A DNA stretch of 64,000 bases from Candidatus Lucifugimonas marina (GTDB lineage Bacteria > Chloroflexota > Dehalococcoidia > Lucifugimonadales > Lucifugimonadaceae). Shown piece after piece: positions 26,806 to 36,593 of the stretch (within the stretch, counting starts at the first letter, position 1; each line of letters opens with the position of its first letter). Where the stretch lies: positions 2,899,001 to 2,963,000 of the forward strand of contig CP046147.1 of assembly GCA_029593915.1 (NCBI GenBank). Reading direction: 5' to 3'. A model generated the notes under the pieces. It did no database searches and was not told where the DNA came from. It worked only from the letters and a program-made list of their open reading frames with translations. The translations under genes were made by a program, and so were the position numbers.

Positions 26806-27319
26806 GTAAGTCCAATCATCGCGCAATTCGGAGAACCGGGCTTAGTGCGAGAACCGCTAATCTTGGTGTGAAACTTCGACGTTCCCGGGCTAGGAATATC
26901 TATCTTCTCGGGTGGGGCTGTGGGCAGGGCGACCGCTGGCGTAGGAGTCACGATCTTCTCGACCACAACGGTCTTTTGCGCCAGTCGCCTCCCAGTAGAA
27001 AAACGAATCTGGTCCGGGTGCCTTTATCGTGGTACGAATCGTTGAGCCCGATTTAGTCTGATAATGATTTGCGTGGTTGCGTACAACGGGTAAATCAATG
27101 AATACGAAAGGGAGTAGGGCTATCAAAGGCGACAGAAACTTCGGGTGCAAAGGGCGGTACGGTCCTCGCTGACAGGAAACCGCAATATGACCCAAGTACA
27201 ACAACGCCTGAACATTCGAGTACGCGCGGTGACAGCGATTACGTCGATCGGATTTATACTCTTGCGCCACTCCTCCAGCCCTTACCAACAAAATAAAGCA
27301 GCCAAGGATCCGCCGCCAT
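26806..27319. other. spacer with degraded coding remnant
   Basis: About 500 bases without a convincing intact gene. On the minus strand, frame ending near 26814, the translation RLAQKTVVVEKIVTPTPAVA followed by LPTAPPEKIDIPSPG looks like the linker of an exported lipoprotein but has no start or upstream domain. The overlapping minus frame at 26890-27378 looks random in composition. Probably decayed DNA plus the promoter for the enolase-superfamily gene. Confidence 0.35.
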
Positions 27320-28501
27320 ATGAAGGTCACACAGGTACGTACGTTCCCAGTCAGTGACGAAGAAGACCGCAGATACATTGTGGTCCGTGTAGATACTGAC
27401 GCCGGGATTCATGGTCTTGGTGAGGTCGGAATCGTTTGGTGGGGTCGCGCAATTGGCCAGGCTATAGAACACCTTTCGGAGCTGATCATAGGAGCAGATC
27501 CATGGGAGACAGAGCGCCTATGGCAAGAGATGTTCAGGTCTTCGTTCTTTCCGGCCGACAAGGTTTATTCGTGTGCGATAAGCGCAATCGACCTAGCCCT
27601 GTGGGACATCAAGGGTAAGTCGGTGGAGAAACCTGTATACAAGCTGCTCGGAGGTCCGGTACGCGACAAGGTTGTCTGCTACATACACACCCAGGGCGAA
27701 ACGATGCAGCAACTGGTCGACAACTCAGTCCAGGCCGTGGATCAAGGTTGGAAATTCGTCCGATGGGGCCAGCCAGAGTCGTCTGGTCCGATGGCCAACC
27801 GGAGCATGAACGAAACAAGAATGGGTTACTTGCAGCCTGAAGCCTCCAACCAACTCGCAGTTGAACAGATGTCGAAAGTTCGCGATGCGGTTGGCCCCGA
27901 TATCGAGTTATGCTTCGACGTTCATACTCGCCTCGATCCTCATCACGTCATAAAACTCTGCAAGGAACTTGAAGAATTCAAGCCTTTTTTCATTGAGGAT
28001 CCGATCCGATCCGAGAACCCGGGAACTTACCGACTAATTCGCGACAAAGTGAATCTGCCGATTGCGGCGGGCGAGCAGTGGTCGTCAAAATGGCAGTTCC
28101 GCCAAGTGATCGAGGAAGATCTGATCGACTACGCCCGTATTGACCTCTGTAATGTCGGTGGCCTTACCGAGGCCCTAAAAATCACACACTGGGCCGAAAC
28201 CCACTACATAGACATCGCCCCACACAATCCGCTTGGCCCGGTAAGTGCGGCGGCGTGTGTTTCACTGTGTATGGCTTCAACTAACGTTGGCGTGCAGGAA
28301 ATGCCCTTCGGACGACCTGGATCGTACGCTGCGAAGTTGTTCCCAGAACAGATGGACTGGGAAGACGGCTTCGCGTGGTGCTATGACAAGCCGGGTCTGG
28401 GCGTTGAATTCAAAATCGAGGAAGCCGAACACAGTCATTTTGAGATGGGTGGATTCGCTCCTCGGTTAATACGGGATGATGGGGCCTTCACGAATTGGTG
28501 A
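27320..28501 (+). CDS. mandelate racemase/muconate-lactonizing (enolase superfamily) enzyme
   Basis: A 393-residue enzyme of the enolase superfamily, mandelate-racemase subgroup, acting by metal-assisted proton abstraction alpha to a carboxylate; sugar-acid dehydratases are the commonest relatives. Visible parts: N-terminal capping domain (MKVTQVRTFPV ... LGEVGIVWWGRAIGQ), the ALWDIKGKSVEKPVYKLLGG helix, and metal ligands in LCFDVHTRL (Asp), FFIEDPI (Glu) and AAGEQW (Glu). The catalytic His lies in IAPHNPLGPVS, as in galactonate dehydratase-like enzymes. Carried on the integrative element without other sugar-acid genes nearby; substrate unknown. Confidence 0.9.
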   Translation: MKVTQVRTFPVSDEEDRRYIVVRVDTDAGIHGLGEVGIVWWGRAIGQAIEHLSELIIGADPWETERLWQEMFRSSFFPADKVYSCAISAIDLALWDIKGKSVEKPVYKLLGGPVRDKVVCYIHTQGETMQQLVDNSVQAVDQGWKFVRWGQPESSGPMANRSMNETRMGYLQPEASNQLAVEQMSKVRDAVGPDIELCFDVHTRLDPHHVIKLCKELEEFKPFFIEDPIRSENPGTYRLIRDKVNLPIAAGEQWSSKWQFRQVIEEDLIDYARIDLCNVGGLTEALKITHWAETHYIDIAPHNPLGPVSAAACVSLCMASTNVGVQEMPFGRPGSYAAKLFPEQMDWEDGFAWCYDKPGLGVEFKIEEAEHSHFEMGGFAPRLIRDDGAFTNW

Positions 28502-28709
28502 CCTGGTCATATATACAACTTTGTTCGGTGACAATTTTGCTACTTTTTGCCTGGACCCACCACTACCCGGGAAAATAGGAGCTGGAGCCGCCGGATGAAC
28601 CCGGATCTCTAACTCTCCAAGTGGCGCGAAAACGGGGTATAGGTCACCTGTTTGAGCCTGATTGTTTCAGGTGCTGGGGGCAGCAACTGTCTTGGCTGTC
28701 AAGCACTGC

Positions 28710-29864
<1,155 letters not shown>

Positions 29865-29991
29865 GTTCGAAAGAAAATATTCATCGACAAATGGTCGACT
29901 CTAATGAACGAATTGTCGGCTTAAATACAAGTTTCGAAGTCGTCTTTAGGTTGATCTAGTTTCGATGGGAGCACGGAGATCTGACAGAACC
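29865..29991 (+). mobile_element. relic of the IS6-family element, right end only
   Basis: This stretch aligns without gaps to the last 127 bases of the intact IS (about 39468-39594): it retains the end of the transposase gene (GACAAATGGTCGACTCTAAT is identical, followed by GCTTAAATA including the stop) and the terminal CTGACAGAACC. By eye there are seven differences in the first 63 bases and more in the noncoding part. The rest of that copy is missing. It forms the left border of the carotenoid block. Confidence 0.85.
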
Positions 29992-30834
29992 CTCGTCATT
30001 GATTAGTACGTCCATCAACTCTATTGCAATTTCCGGATCGGCAAGAAGTGTGTCGTGATTCGCGCTCAAGAATCCCTGCCGGCCTGTGTCAAAACAGGAA
30101 ACAGAAAAGTGCGATTCAAGAATGGCTGTCTGCCAGTTGACCACCCGGTCTCGCTTGTTTGCAAAGTTCACCACACGATTGCCGTTCCAGTCCGTGTCGT
30201 GAATGAGCGATATGGACTGACCTGAGTCCTGGATATCCGACCACACCGCTGACGGTTCAGAGTTTGCACCGGGGAACTGCCTGCAGGCCAAAAGTTCGAT
30301 GGAGATTCGAGCAACGTTTGCGTTAGCTTCCGTCAGTCCTTGTACAGGGCTACTCACGGTGATAACTCGGGAAGTCTGTTCGAGCATCTCGTTATCGATA
30401 TCTGAGTACCTTGCAAGACCGTCGAGTGCTATGACTCCTCCGAGTGAATGGCCCAGCACAAAGAACTCTGAGTTCGGGTAGGCGGAATAGATGTCCAGTA
30501 AGGCTCGTGATGTGTCAGGAATGCTCCTCAACGTCTCGCTCGGCAGGTAATCCTGGTCCCAACCAGAAGCTGAGTATCCGAATTCGATGATCTGATCATC
30601 GGGATCACCAGTAGGCAGGTCAATCAGGTCGAATCGATTTGCAAGGATCGACTTAACGCTTGTCGTCCAGTGACCTGGCTGCTCAAATATCTCAGATGAC
30701 GAGCACACACCTTGGATGACGATTACGCGCTTTGTCGCGGGTTGTTCTGGTTCAAGAGCGCCGCATGCTATTAGCCCAGCAAATGAGGCGAGTGACAGCA
30801 TGGTCTGGATGTACGGGCGGAATATAGTTATCAA
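29956..30834 (-). CDS. lipoprotein alpha/beta hydrolase (esterase/lipase-like), 3' end altered
   Basis: A 292-residue exported esterase-like protein. The N-terminus ends in a lipobox, ASFAGLIAC (Cys about residue 24), so it is probably lipid-anchored. KRVIVIQGVCSS is the first strand with oxyanion region, and FFVLGHSLGGVIALDG gives the nucleophile elbow G-H-S-L-G-G. The frame ends inside the IS6 relic: its last ten or so residues (GSVRSPCSHRN) are translated from the inverted terminal repeat, so the original C-terminus was replaced when the IS arrived. A catalytic His may be SANHDTLLAD, before that point, so activity could remain. Confidence 0.8.
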   Translation of the reverse strand: MITIFRPYIQTMLSLASFAGLIACGALEPEQPATKRVIVIQGVCSSSEIFEQPGHWTTSVKSILANRFDLIDLPTGDPDDQIIEFGYSASGWDQDYLPSETLRSIPDTSRALLDIYSAYPNSEFFVLGHSLGGVIALDGLARYSDIDNEMLEQTSRVITVSSPVQGLTEANANVARISIELLACRQFPGANSEPSAVWSDIQDSGQSISLIHDTDWNGNRVVNFANKRDRVVNWQTAILESHFSVSCFDTGRQGFLSANHDTLLADPEIAIELMDVLINDEGSVRSPCSHRN

Positions 30835-30935
30835 AGATTTATTGGCTATTAATGACCTTGTATCTTCATGCGTTCAGCAGGGATGGTGATTAGCCACCTT
30901 GATATCAAATATTCGGAAGCGAATTACCTGTCTCG

Positions 30936-31739
30936 TCATTTCTTTCTCGGATTCAGATTCCGAGTTGTCGGACTATTGCATATTCGGTTAGGTTGGTCAC
31001 CGGAGTTTCGATTTGTAACCGAATGTGATTGCAGACGGCGCCAAGACAAATACGTGACCAACGAAAATGTAGTGATGATCAATGGCCACCAGAGCAGGTT
31101 GATGAGTGCTATCAACAGGAAGAATACGATGACGCTGGATGAGACGATAGCTCCTCCGCGGTCACTGTACCTTGTCATTGCTAAAACTCCAAAGATTGGG
31201 AGGCTTACTAAGAACCAGCCGAAAAAGTTAGTGATGGGCACGCCGTAGTACCCAAAAGAATCTTGCCACGACCACCCGCCCATTGGTCCTGTTGCCACCG
31301 GTTCAAGAATCAAATCGATCACGACCATCACGCCGGGACCCGCAACGATCCACCATGTTCGTTGAACACCAGCTTTTTGAAGGACATTAACGGCGAAAGC
31401 GGTAACTACGATCCACGCGGATGCGAGCGCGATTGGGACGTCTAAGAGCGCCGGGCCAAATGCGTCGGAGTAGCTGTACTCACCGAATGGAAAACCCGTG
31501 GACTCGCCAATAACTTCTGCAACAAACCCGTACAGGCCAATAGCATAGAACAGCAACCTATTGCGACCTTTGACGCGTACTATCACGATGATTGAAGCTA
31601 GGTACAGGAATGCCGGCGCAGCCCATCCGGTGCCGTCTGGAGCTTCATCCCACAGGGCAGACGATACTACCCCGCCAAACCAGAGAACTGCATAGAGGCC
31701 AGTACTTACAAGAAAAAAAATGTTGACGATCCTGCTCAT
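30936..31739 (-). CDS. cruF: CruF-like carotenoid 1,2-hydratase (DUF422)
   Basis: Integral membrane protein (267 residues, about seven helices) of the carotenoid biosynthesis DUF422 family. CruF and its archaeal relatives hydrate the C-1,2 double bond of acyclic psi-ends, giving 1-hydroxy carotenoids. Family features: FYAIGLYGFVAEVIGESTGFPFGEYSYSD (in parts: EVIGESTGFPFGEYSYSD), GWSWQDSFGYYGVPITNFFGW near residue 175 and LEPVATGPMGGW. Last gene of the coupled operon: its ATG overlaps the upstream crtI-like stop (ATGA). The C-terminus is basic and likely cytoplasmic. Confidence 0.87.
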   Translation of the reverse strand: MSRIVNIFFLVSTGLYAVLWFGGVVSSALWDEAPDGTGWAAPAFLYLASIIVIVRVKGRNRLLFYAIGLYGFVAEVIGESTGFPFGEYSYSDAFGPALLDVPIALASAWIVVTAFAVNVLQKAGVQRTWWIVAGPGVMVVIDLILEPVATGPMGGWSWQDSFGYYGVPITNFFGWFLVSLPIFGVLAMTRYSDRGGAIVSSSVIVFFLLIALINLLWWPLIITTFSLVTYLSWRRLQSHSVTNRNSGDQPNRICNSPTTRNLNPRKK

Positions 31740-33205
31740 TCTGATCTGTTCCCTATCACGTCGCTAACGATCTCGGCGGACATTAGCACGGTGGGTGTGC
31801 CTCCGCCTGGATGTGTTCCTCCTCCGACGTAGTAGAGGTTGTTGATCTTCCGGTCTTTAAGCGATGGTCGGATGAAAGTTCCTCGCCATCCGTGTGAGAC
31901 TTGGCCATAGATCGAACCTCCGGGTGCTGAGTAGTCAGATTCAAGCCTCGCCGGGGTCCAGTACTCAACAAATTGAGCATTAGCGAATAGGTCTGGCATT
32001 CCTGATGCCGTCAGTCTTGCCTGTACCCTTCGGACTGCTTCTGCCTGGAACTCGGGTGTCCACGCTGATGGATCGGCAGGGGCGTTTGCCATCACAAATA
32101 CCGATTCAGCGCCTGCAGGTGCCGTTGTAGGATCAGTAACCGAAGGAATATTCACGTAGACGGTTGGGTCGTCAGGGAACCGGCGTTCATTGAAGATTTG
32201 AGAGAATTCTCGGTTGTAGTCTTCGGAAAAACAGACCGTGTGATGCCGAATATTCTTAAGCTTTTTGTTCAGCCCTATTAGCATCACGAACCCGGACATC
32301 GACCGCTGATCCGACTTGAGTTCGCGGCCAGCTTTCCCGTTGGTAATTCGGTGGATCGAACCCGGGTCCGCATTAGAAACTACGATGTCGGACTTTAGGG
32401 AATCACCAGTAGATGTCTCGACACCAACAGCACTACCGTTCTCAGTTGAAATATCACTGACAGCGACGTTGTACTTAATCCGAACACCTGCCTGAATTAC
32501 AAGGTTTCGCAGCTCTTGAACTATCCGATAAATGCCTCCCGGGACGTACCAGCCCCCGAACGCCAGTTCCATGTAGGGAATCAGGGCTAGCGTTCCGACC
32601 GCTTTCTCAGGAGTAGCGCCGACATAGGTTGGATAGCGTTCAAATACTTGACGCATGCGCGGGTCTTTGAAATGGTGTTGAACCGACTTCTTGTAGTTGC
32701 TCCACGCATGCCGTTTTGGTGCCGACAGCAGCAGTGACAAGTCTTTGAATCTCGGTCTTGCCAGTGGAGGTCGATCGAAGAATGTTTTTTCGGAGAGGTT
32801 GTATAGCTTAGCTCCCAGTTCGAGAAACCGGTACAGGCCATCAATGTCTTCAGTCGATCCGGTAAGTCTTTCTATCTCAGCAGTTAGATAGGAAAGTTCT
32901 GAGGAGTAGGTGAAGCGGCTTTGATCACTGAATCTGTACTCGAACAATGGATCGAGCCTAACCGGGTTCAGCCGTTCGCGGAAGTCCACACCACCAATGG
33001 CGAAGAGGCGATCGAATACGTGAGGCAAAGTTATGAGAGATGGCCCTGTATCGAACCTGAAACCGTCTTGCTCGTATCGGTTGAGCTTTCCTCCGGGTTC
33101 GGGGCCTTGCTCGAGCACCACAACCTTCCAGCCGCGGTGCACCAACCGCAATGCAGTTGCCAGTCCACCTAATCCTGCTCCGACTACAAATGCTGTCCTA
33201 GTCAT
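31736..33205 (-). CDS. CrtI-family carotenoid desaturase, second copy (CrtD-like)
   Basis: FAD-dependent carotene desaturase, 489 residues. N-terminal dinucleotide fold TAFVVGAGLGGLATALRLVHRG with VLEQGPEPGGKLNRY and the CrtI segment GFRFDTGPSLITLP; C-terminal YYVGGGTHPGGGTPTVLMSA is the FAD/membrane-contact end. Beside cruF and a glycosyltransferase, the best guess is a C-3,4 desaturase (CrtD-like) acting on the 1-hydroxylated end, but a plain phytoene desaturase step cannot be excluded. Starts eight bases inside the end of the GT2 gene (ATGACTAG overlap). Confidence 0.9.
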   Translation of the reverse strand: MTRTAFVVGAGLGGLATALRLVHRGWKVVVLEQGPEPGGKLNRYEQDGFRFDTGPSLITLPHVFDRLFAIGGVDFRERLNPVRLDPLFEYRFSDQSRFTYSSELSYLTAEIERLTGSTEDIDGLYRFLELGAKLYNLSEKTFFDRPPLARPRFKDLSLLLSAPKRHAWSNYKKSVQHHFKDPRMRQVFERYPTYVGATPEKAVGTLALIPYMELAFGGWYVPGGIYRIVQELRNLVIQAGVRIKYNVAVSDISTENGSAVGVETSTGDSLKSDIVVSNADPGSIHRITNGKAGRELKSDQRSMSGFVMLIGLNKKLKNIRHHTVCFSEDYNREFSQIFNERRFPDDPTVYVNIPSVTDPTTAPAGAESVFVMANAPADPSAWTPEFQAEAVRRVQARLTASGMPDLFANAQFVEYWTPARLESDYSAPGGSIYGQVSHGWRGTFIRPSLKDRKINNLYYVGGGTHPGGGTPTVLMSAEIVSDVIGNRSE

Positions 33206-34352
33206 CAGTGATAACTATTCCATCGGCCATGTAGGTGCGACCCTTCCATGCAACCCCACCACGTACCGCACTTCGCCACCAGGACCTCATACCCAGTGTG
33301 AGCATCACCGTGATCGCTAGTGGATGGAGCAGGACGGGCCAGAATGGATGTTGAAAACGAATTGCGATTAGCGAGCGAGGGATCAGGGTTGCGATGGCTG
33401 CCAACAGGTAGATGGGATCAGATCCGGCTCCGAATACGCTGTACAACGAGATCAATGGCAGCGCGACGAAAGCCACTCCCATGTAGAACTGGAAGGTTAC
33501 AAACGATCTCAGGCTGCCGAGCGCTGGATAGTAGTTCTTCGAGAAGCCGTTCCAAATACCCGTGAAATCTTCGTACATGTGGACAGTTGCTACTTGCCTG
33601 CCGTCCACAACCTGCGAATTTTCAGATCGCTCCCGCCATACTCTGGCTAACGCGGTGTCCTCAAATAGGCGGTCCTTGACCAACTCGTGACCACCGAGCT
33701 TTTCGTAAGTATGGCGTTCGGCGAGAATGCATGCTCCGTGTGCGAGGCCGAGCGAAGCGCCTTTTCTTCGGCGGGAGATTGGTGTTGGAAATAGGCTGAA
33801 TACAACGAAGTTGAGTAGTGGCATCAGCAAGCGCTCAGCAAACGACTGCATTTCGATGCTGGGCCATGCAGATAACAACGTTGCTTTACTGTGCAGAGCT
33901 TCCGCCACGAGTTTTTCAGCAGCGTTTGGTTTGAGTCTCGTGTCAGCATCGACAAACAGCACCCACTGAGAGTGAGCACAGTCCGCCAGCTTCATGCATG
34001 CATGCGACTTTCCAACCCAGCCTGCAGGTAGGCTCACTGATTGGACTTGTCGAACCGTGTCAGGGTGATCTGCAAGAAGTCGATCTATGACCTGCTGCGT
34101 GCCGTCTGTTGAGCCATCGTTATAGATAAGTATCTCTGCTACAACGCTACCCTGTGCGAGTATAGAATCTGCACAGGCTTCGATGTTGTTCTCTTCGTCA
34201 CGCGCCGGTATCAGCACCGACACGAGGCCCGAGCCAACATTCATATGCTTGAGCCGCCGCGGCCAAAGCAGCAGGTTCATAAGTGCAACTAGTGTTACCG
34301 GGCCCAATAGGACCGTCGAAGCGATCATGATTGCGAGTTCGATACTAGTCAT
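33198..34352 (-). CDS. GT2-family glycosyltransferase of carotenoid cluster (CruG/CrtQ-like)
   Basis: Membrane-bound family 2 glycosyltransferase, 384 residues. The start ATG at 34352 gives a signal-anchor helix (IELAIMIASTVLLGPVTLVALM); an upstream extension in frame lies antisense-like in composition. GT2 motifs: SVLIPARDEENNIEACADS, ILIYNDGSTDGTQQV and the D-x-D as LFVDADTRL; three or so helices at the C-terminus. Position between two crtI genes and cruF suggests sugar transfer to a hydroxy carotenoid, as with CruG in cyanobacteria or CrtQ in staphylococci. Overlaps both neighbours by eight bases. Confidence 0.85.
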   Translation of the reverse strand: MTSIELAIMIASTVLLGPVTLVALMNLLLWPRRLKHMNVGSGLVSVLIPARDEENNIEACADSILAQGSVVAEILIYNDGSTDGTQQVIDRLLADHPDTVRQVQSVSLPAGWVGKSHACMKLADCAHSQWVLFVDADTRLKPNAAEKLVAEALHSKATLLSAWPSIEMQSFAERLLMPLLNFVVFSLFPTPISRRRKGASLGLAHGACILAERHTYEKLGGHELVKDRLFEDTALARVWRERSENSQVVDGRQVATVHMYEDFTGIWNGFSKNYYPALGSLRSFVTFQFYMGVAFVALPLISLYSVFGAGSDPIYLLAAIATLIPRSLIAIRFQHPFWPVLLHPLAITVMLTLGMRSWWRSAVRGGVAWKGRTYMADGIVITDD

Positions 34353-35088
34353 TGCCAAATACCAGTTTCGCCACCGCTTCACTCTGCTCTTCGATCGGCA
34401 GATGACCTGCACCGGCCAGCGTGTGGATGTGAACGTTTGGCAGGGTCTCCTGGAGAATGCGAGATGACTTCCTGACTGCACTGAATGTCTTTTCGCCAAT
34501 GATTACATCGACCGGAATATCGAGGTCGACGTAGCGCGCTGGCCCTTCGTGCTCGTACATCATTCGGAGGAATGAATGAACAGCTCCGTGGTCGACCCGC
34601 TCAAACGATGCGGTGAGATCTGAGTCGCCGGTTCGCTTCCCACGCAACGCCTGGTTGGTGAAGAAACGACCAATAGGTGATGCAAACGTCGTCTTATAAG
34701 CCATCTTGCCGAACGTACCTTTGAGAAAGATTGAGAAGTACCACGGCACATATGCAAACGGATCGATCATCACCAGCCGCTTCACTCGTTTCGGCCTGAG
34801 TTTCGCTAGCTCTGCGCCGATCACTCCACCTGTACAGTTCCCTATGAGGGTCACTGGTTCATCTAGCGTCACTGAGGCAGCTAGCATCTCCGCGACCTCC
34901 TCGGTTTGCCAGCGTTCCGGCAGCGCCGACCTTCCGTATCCCGGTAGGTCCGGAGCTTCCAATCGAACAGCGGTAGGAATCATTGGTACTAAGGGCAGGA
35001 ACGTGTCATGACTGCCACCCCAACCGTGAATTGCCACGTAGTTTGAGCGGCCTTCGCCCCATGTCTTTACTTCCAGTGGTGTGCTCAT
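34345..35088 (-). CDS. alpha/beta hydrolase with Cys in the nucleophile elbow
   Basis: A 247-residue alpha/beta-hydrolase-fold protein inside the carotenoid operon. ATG at 35088 overlaps the preceding stop (ATGA) and gives MSTPLEVKTWGEGRSNYVAI. HGWGGSHDTF is the oxyanion loop. The nucleophile elbow reads LIGNCTGGVIGAE, so Cys85 stands where Ser is usual (G-x-S-x-G), as in dienelactone hydrolase. The family Asp may be in DIPVDVIIGEKTF and the His is in AGAGHLPIEE. A role in acyl transfer or ester handling on the glycosyl carotenoid is possible; not established. Confidence 0.8.
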   Translation of the reverse strand: MSTPLEVKTWGEGRSNYVAIHGWGGSHDTFLPLVPMIPTAVRLEAPDLPGYGRSALPERWQTEEVAEMLAASVTLDEPVTLIGNCTGGVIGAELAKLRPKRVKRLVMIDPFAYVPWYFSIFLKGTFGKMAYKTTFASPIGRFFTNQALRGKRTGDSDLTASFERVDHGAVHSFLRMMYEHEGPARYVDLDIPVDVIIGEKTFSAVRKSSRILQETLPNVHIHTLAGAGHLPIEEQSEAVAKLVFGND

Positions 35089-36587
35089 GTTGCCAGCTCT
35101 TTTCGAGCCCATTCGGTGACACGATCTGCAGCCATTCTGCCGCTCAATACGCACATGGGAACGCCGGTTCCGGGTGTAGTGGATGCTCCAGCGAAGAACA
35201 GGCCACTTACCGTTGATGAGATGTTGCGAGGCCGAAATGGACCAATCTGCCGAAGGTTGTGAGCCGCACCGAATGCCGATCCATCGAACAGACCGAACTC
35301 TTTCGACCAGTCAACCGGCGACCATGCTTCCTGCTTGATGACGTCGCTCTCTCGTATGCTTATCCCATGGTCGTTCATGCGCCGAAACATCTTAGATTTC
35401 AGATCGTCCGCCATTCGCTCCCAGTCCGCTTCTGGCAACTGGGACATCAACGGAACCGGAGCGAGCAGGAATACTGCAGATTTGCCCTCCGGGGCAAGTG
35501 AATGATCAGTGTTGGATGCTACAGAAACATAGAACGGAAGGTCATCCGGAACCTTACCCTGTTTCATCAACTGGTCATACGCAAACTTCGGGTCTTCCGG
35601 AAGGAATACGCTATGGTGATTCAATTTTGGGAGTTCACGATCGACTGCTAGGTAGTACGTGATAACTCCGGGCGTCATCTTCGGCGGCTTGTAGCCATTT
35701 GAGGTGAGACCTGTTTCCGTATGCAGAAGGCGAGTCATCGTCGTCGGGACATCCACGTTCGAGACAACGACTTGCGCTCGCTCAATGCTTCCATCTGCGA
35801 GGGTGATACCCGCAACACGACCGTTCGTACTGTCGATGCTCTTCACCGGACTTCCGGTCTGAACATCGACTCCAATGCGCACTGCAACTCGCTCCATTGC
35901 TTCGATCAGGCTGTACATTCCTCCACTAGGAAGCCAGAGACCGTACTCTAGCTCACCGAAAGGGATGATTGAGAAGATGCCTGGCAGGTCGTACGGTGAT
36001 CCTCCGAGGTACATGCCGTATGAGCCTAGAGCTTCCCGAATCTTGCTGCTGTGGAAGTGCTTCCCTAGCTGCGAGTCCATAGAGCGGAAGAGACCGAGTT
36101 TTCTGAGGTTGCCAACGCCTGCTGCAGATAACCAGGAGAGCGGTGAATCCGAATTGCTGCTCACTAGCCGGCTGAACGACAGGTTGTACTTGCGCCGTGC
36201 GTCCCTCAGGAAGTTGAACAGGCCGACGCTATCTCGCGGGTCCAGTCGGCGGCACTGTTCAGATAGGCGTGTCAGATCTGAAGAAGGCTGAAAGGTTTCT
36301 TTGTCCGGCCAGTAGAATTTTATTGCCGGATCAACTCTTATTAGCTCGAGTTCCTGGCTGAGACTGGTTCCAGCGGCCTTGAAGAGTTCATCGAAAACCC
36401 ATGGATAGTTGAGCAGTGACGGTCCTGTATCGAACTTAAAGCCGTCAAACTCTATGACGTTCGCCCTACCTCCAACGCGGTCATTGGATTCAAAAAGTGA
36501 GACTTGATAGTCGCGTACAGCAAGTTGGATTGCAACGGACAATCCGGCTACTCCACCTCCAACAACGATCGCCCTGTCCGTCTCCAT
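35085..36587 (-). CDS. crtI: CrtI-family phytoene desaturase
   Basis: FAD-dependent desaturase, 500 residues, next to phytoene synthase and therefore the likely converter of phytoene to lycopene (or neurosporene). Motifs: AIVVGGGVAGLSVAIQLAVR, LFESNDRVGGRANVIEFDG, FKFDTGPSLLNYPWVFDELF at the N-terminus; GLFFAGASTTPGTGVPMCVLSG at the C-terminus (in parts: GASTTPGTGVPMCVLSG). It starts six bases after the crtB stop and ends in an ATGA overlap with the hydrolase gene. Confidence 0.92.
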   Translation of the reverse strand: METDRAIVVGGGVAGLSVAIQLAVRDYQVSLFESNDRVGGRANVIEFDGFKFDTGPSLLNYPWVFDELFKAAGTSLSQELELIRVDPAIKFYWPDKETFQPSSDLTRLSEQCRRLDPRDSVGLFNFLRDARRKYNLSFSRLVSSNSDSPLSWLSAAGVGNLRKLGLFRSMDSQLGKHFHSSKIREALGSYGMYLGGSPYDLPGIFSIIPFGELEYGLWLPSGGMYSLIEAMERVAVRIGVDVQTGSPVKSIDSTNGRVAGITLADGSIERAQVVVSNVDVPTTMTRLLHTETGLTSNGYKPPKMTPGVITYYLAVDRELPKLNHHSVFLPEDPKFAYDQLMKQGKVPDDLPFYVSVASNTDHSLAPEGKSAVFLLAPVPLMSQLPEADWERMADDLKSKMFRRMNDHGISIRESDVIKQEAWSPVDWSKEFGLFDGSAFGAAHNLRQIGPFRPRNISSTVSGLFFAGASTTPGTGVPMCVLSGRMAADRVTEWARKELAT

Positions 36588-36593
36588 ATCGGA

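Noticed and set aside
26890-27378. Minus-strand frame of 162 residues
   Set aside because: Composition is not protein-like, it overlaps the start of the enolase-superfamily gene, and no ribosome site is present.
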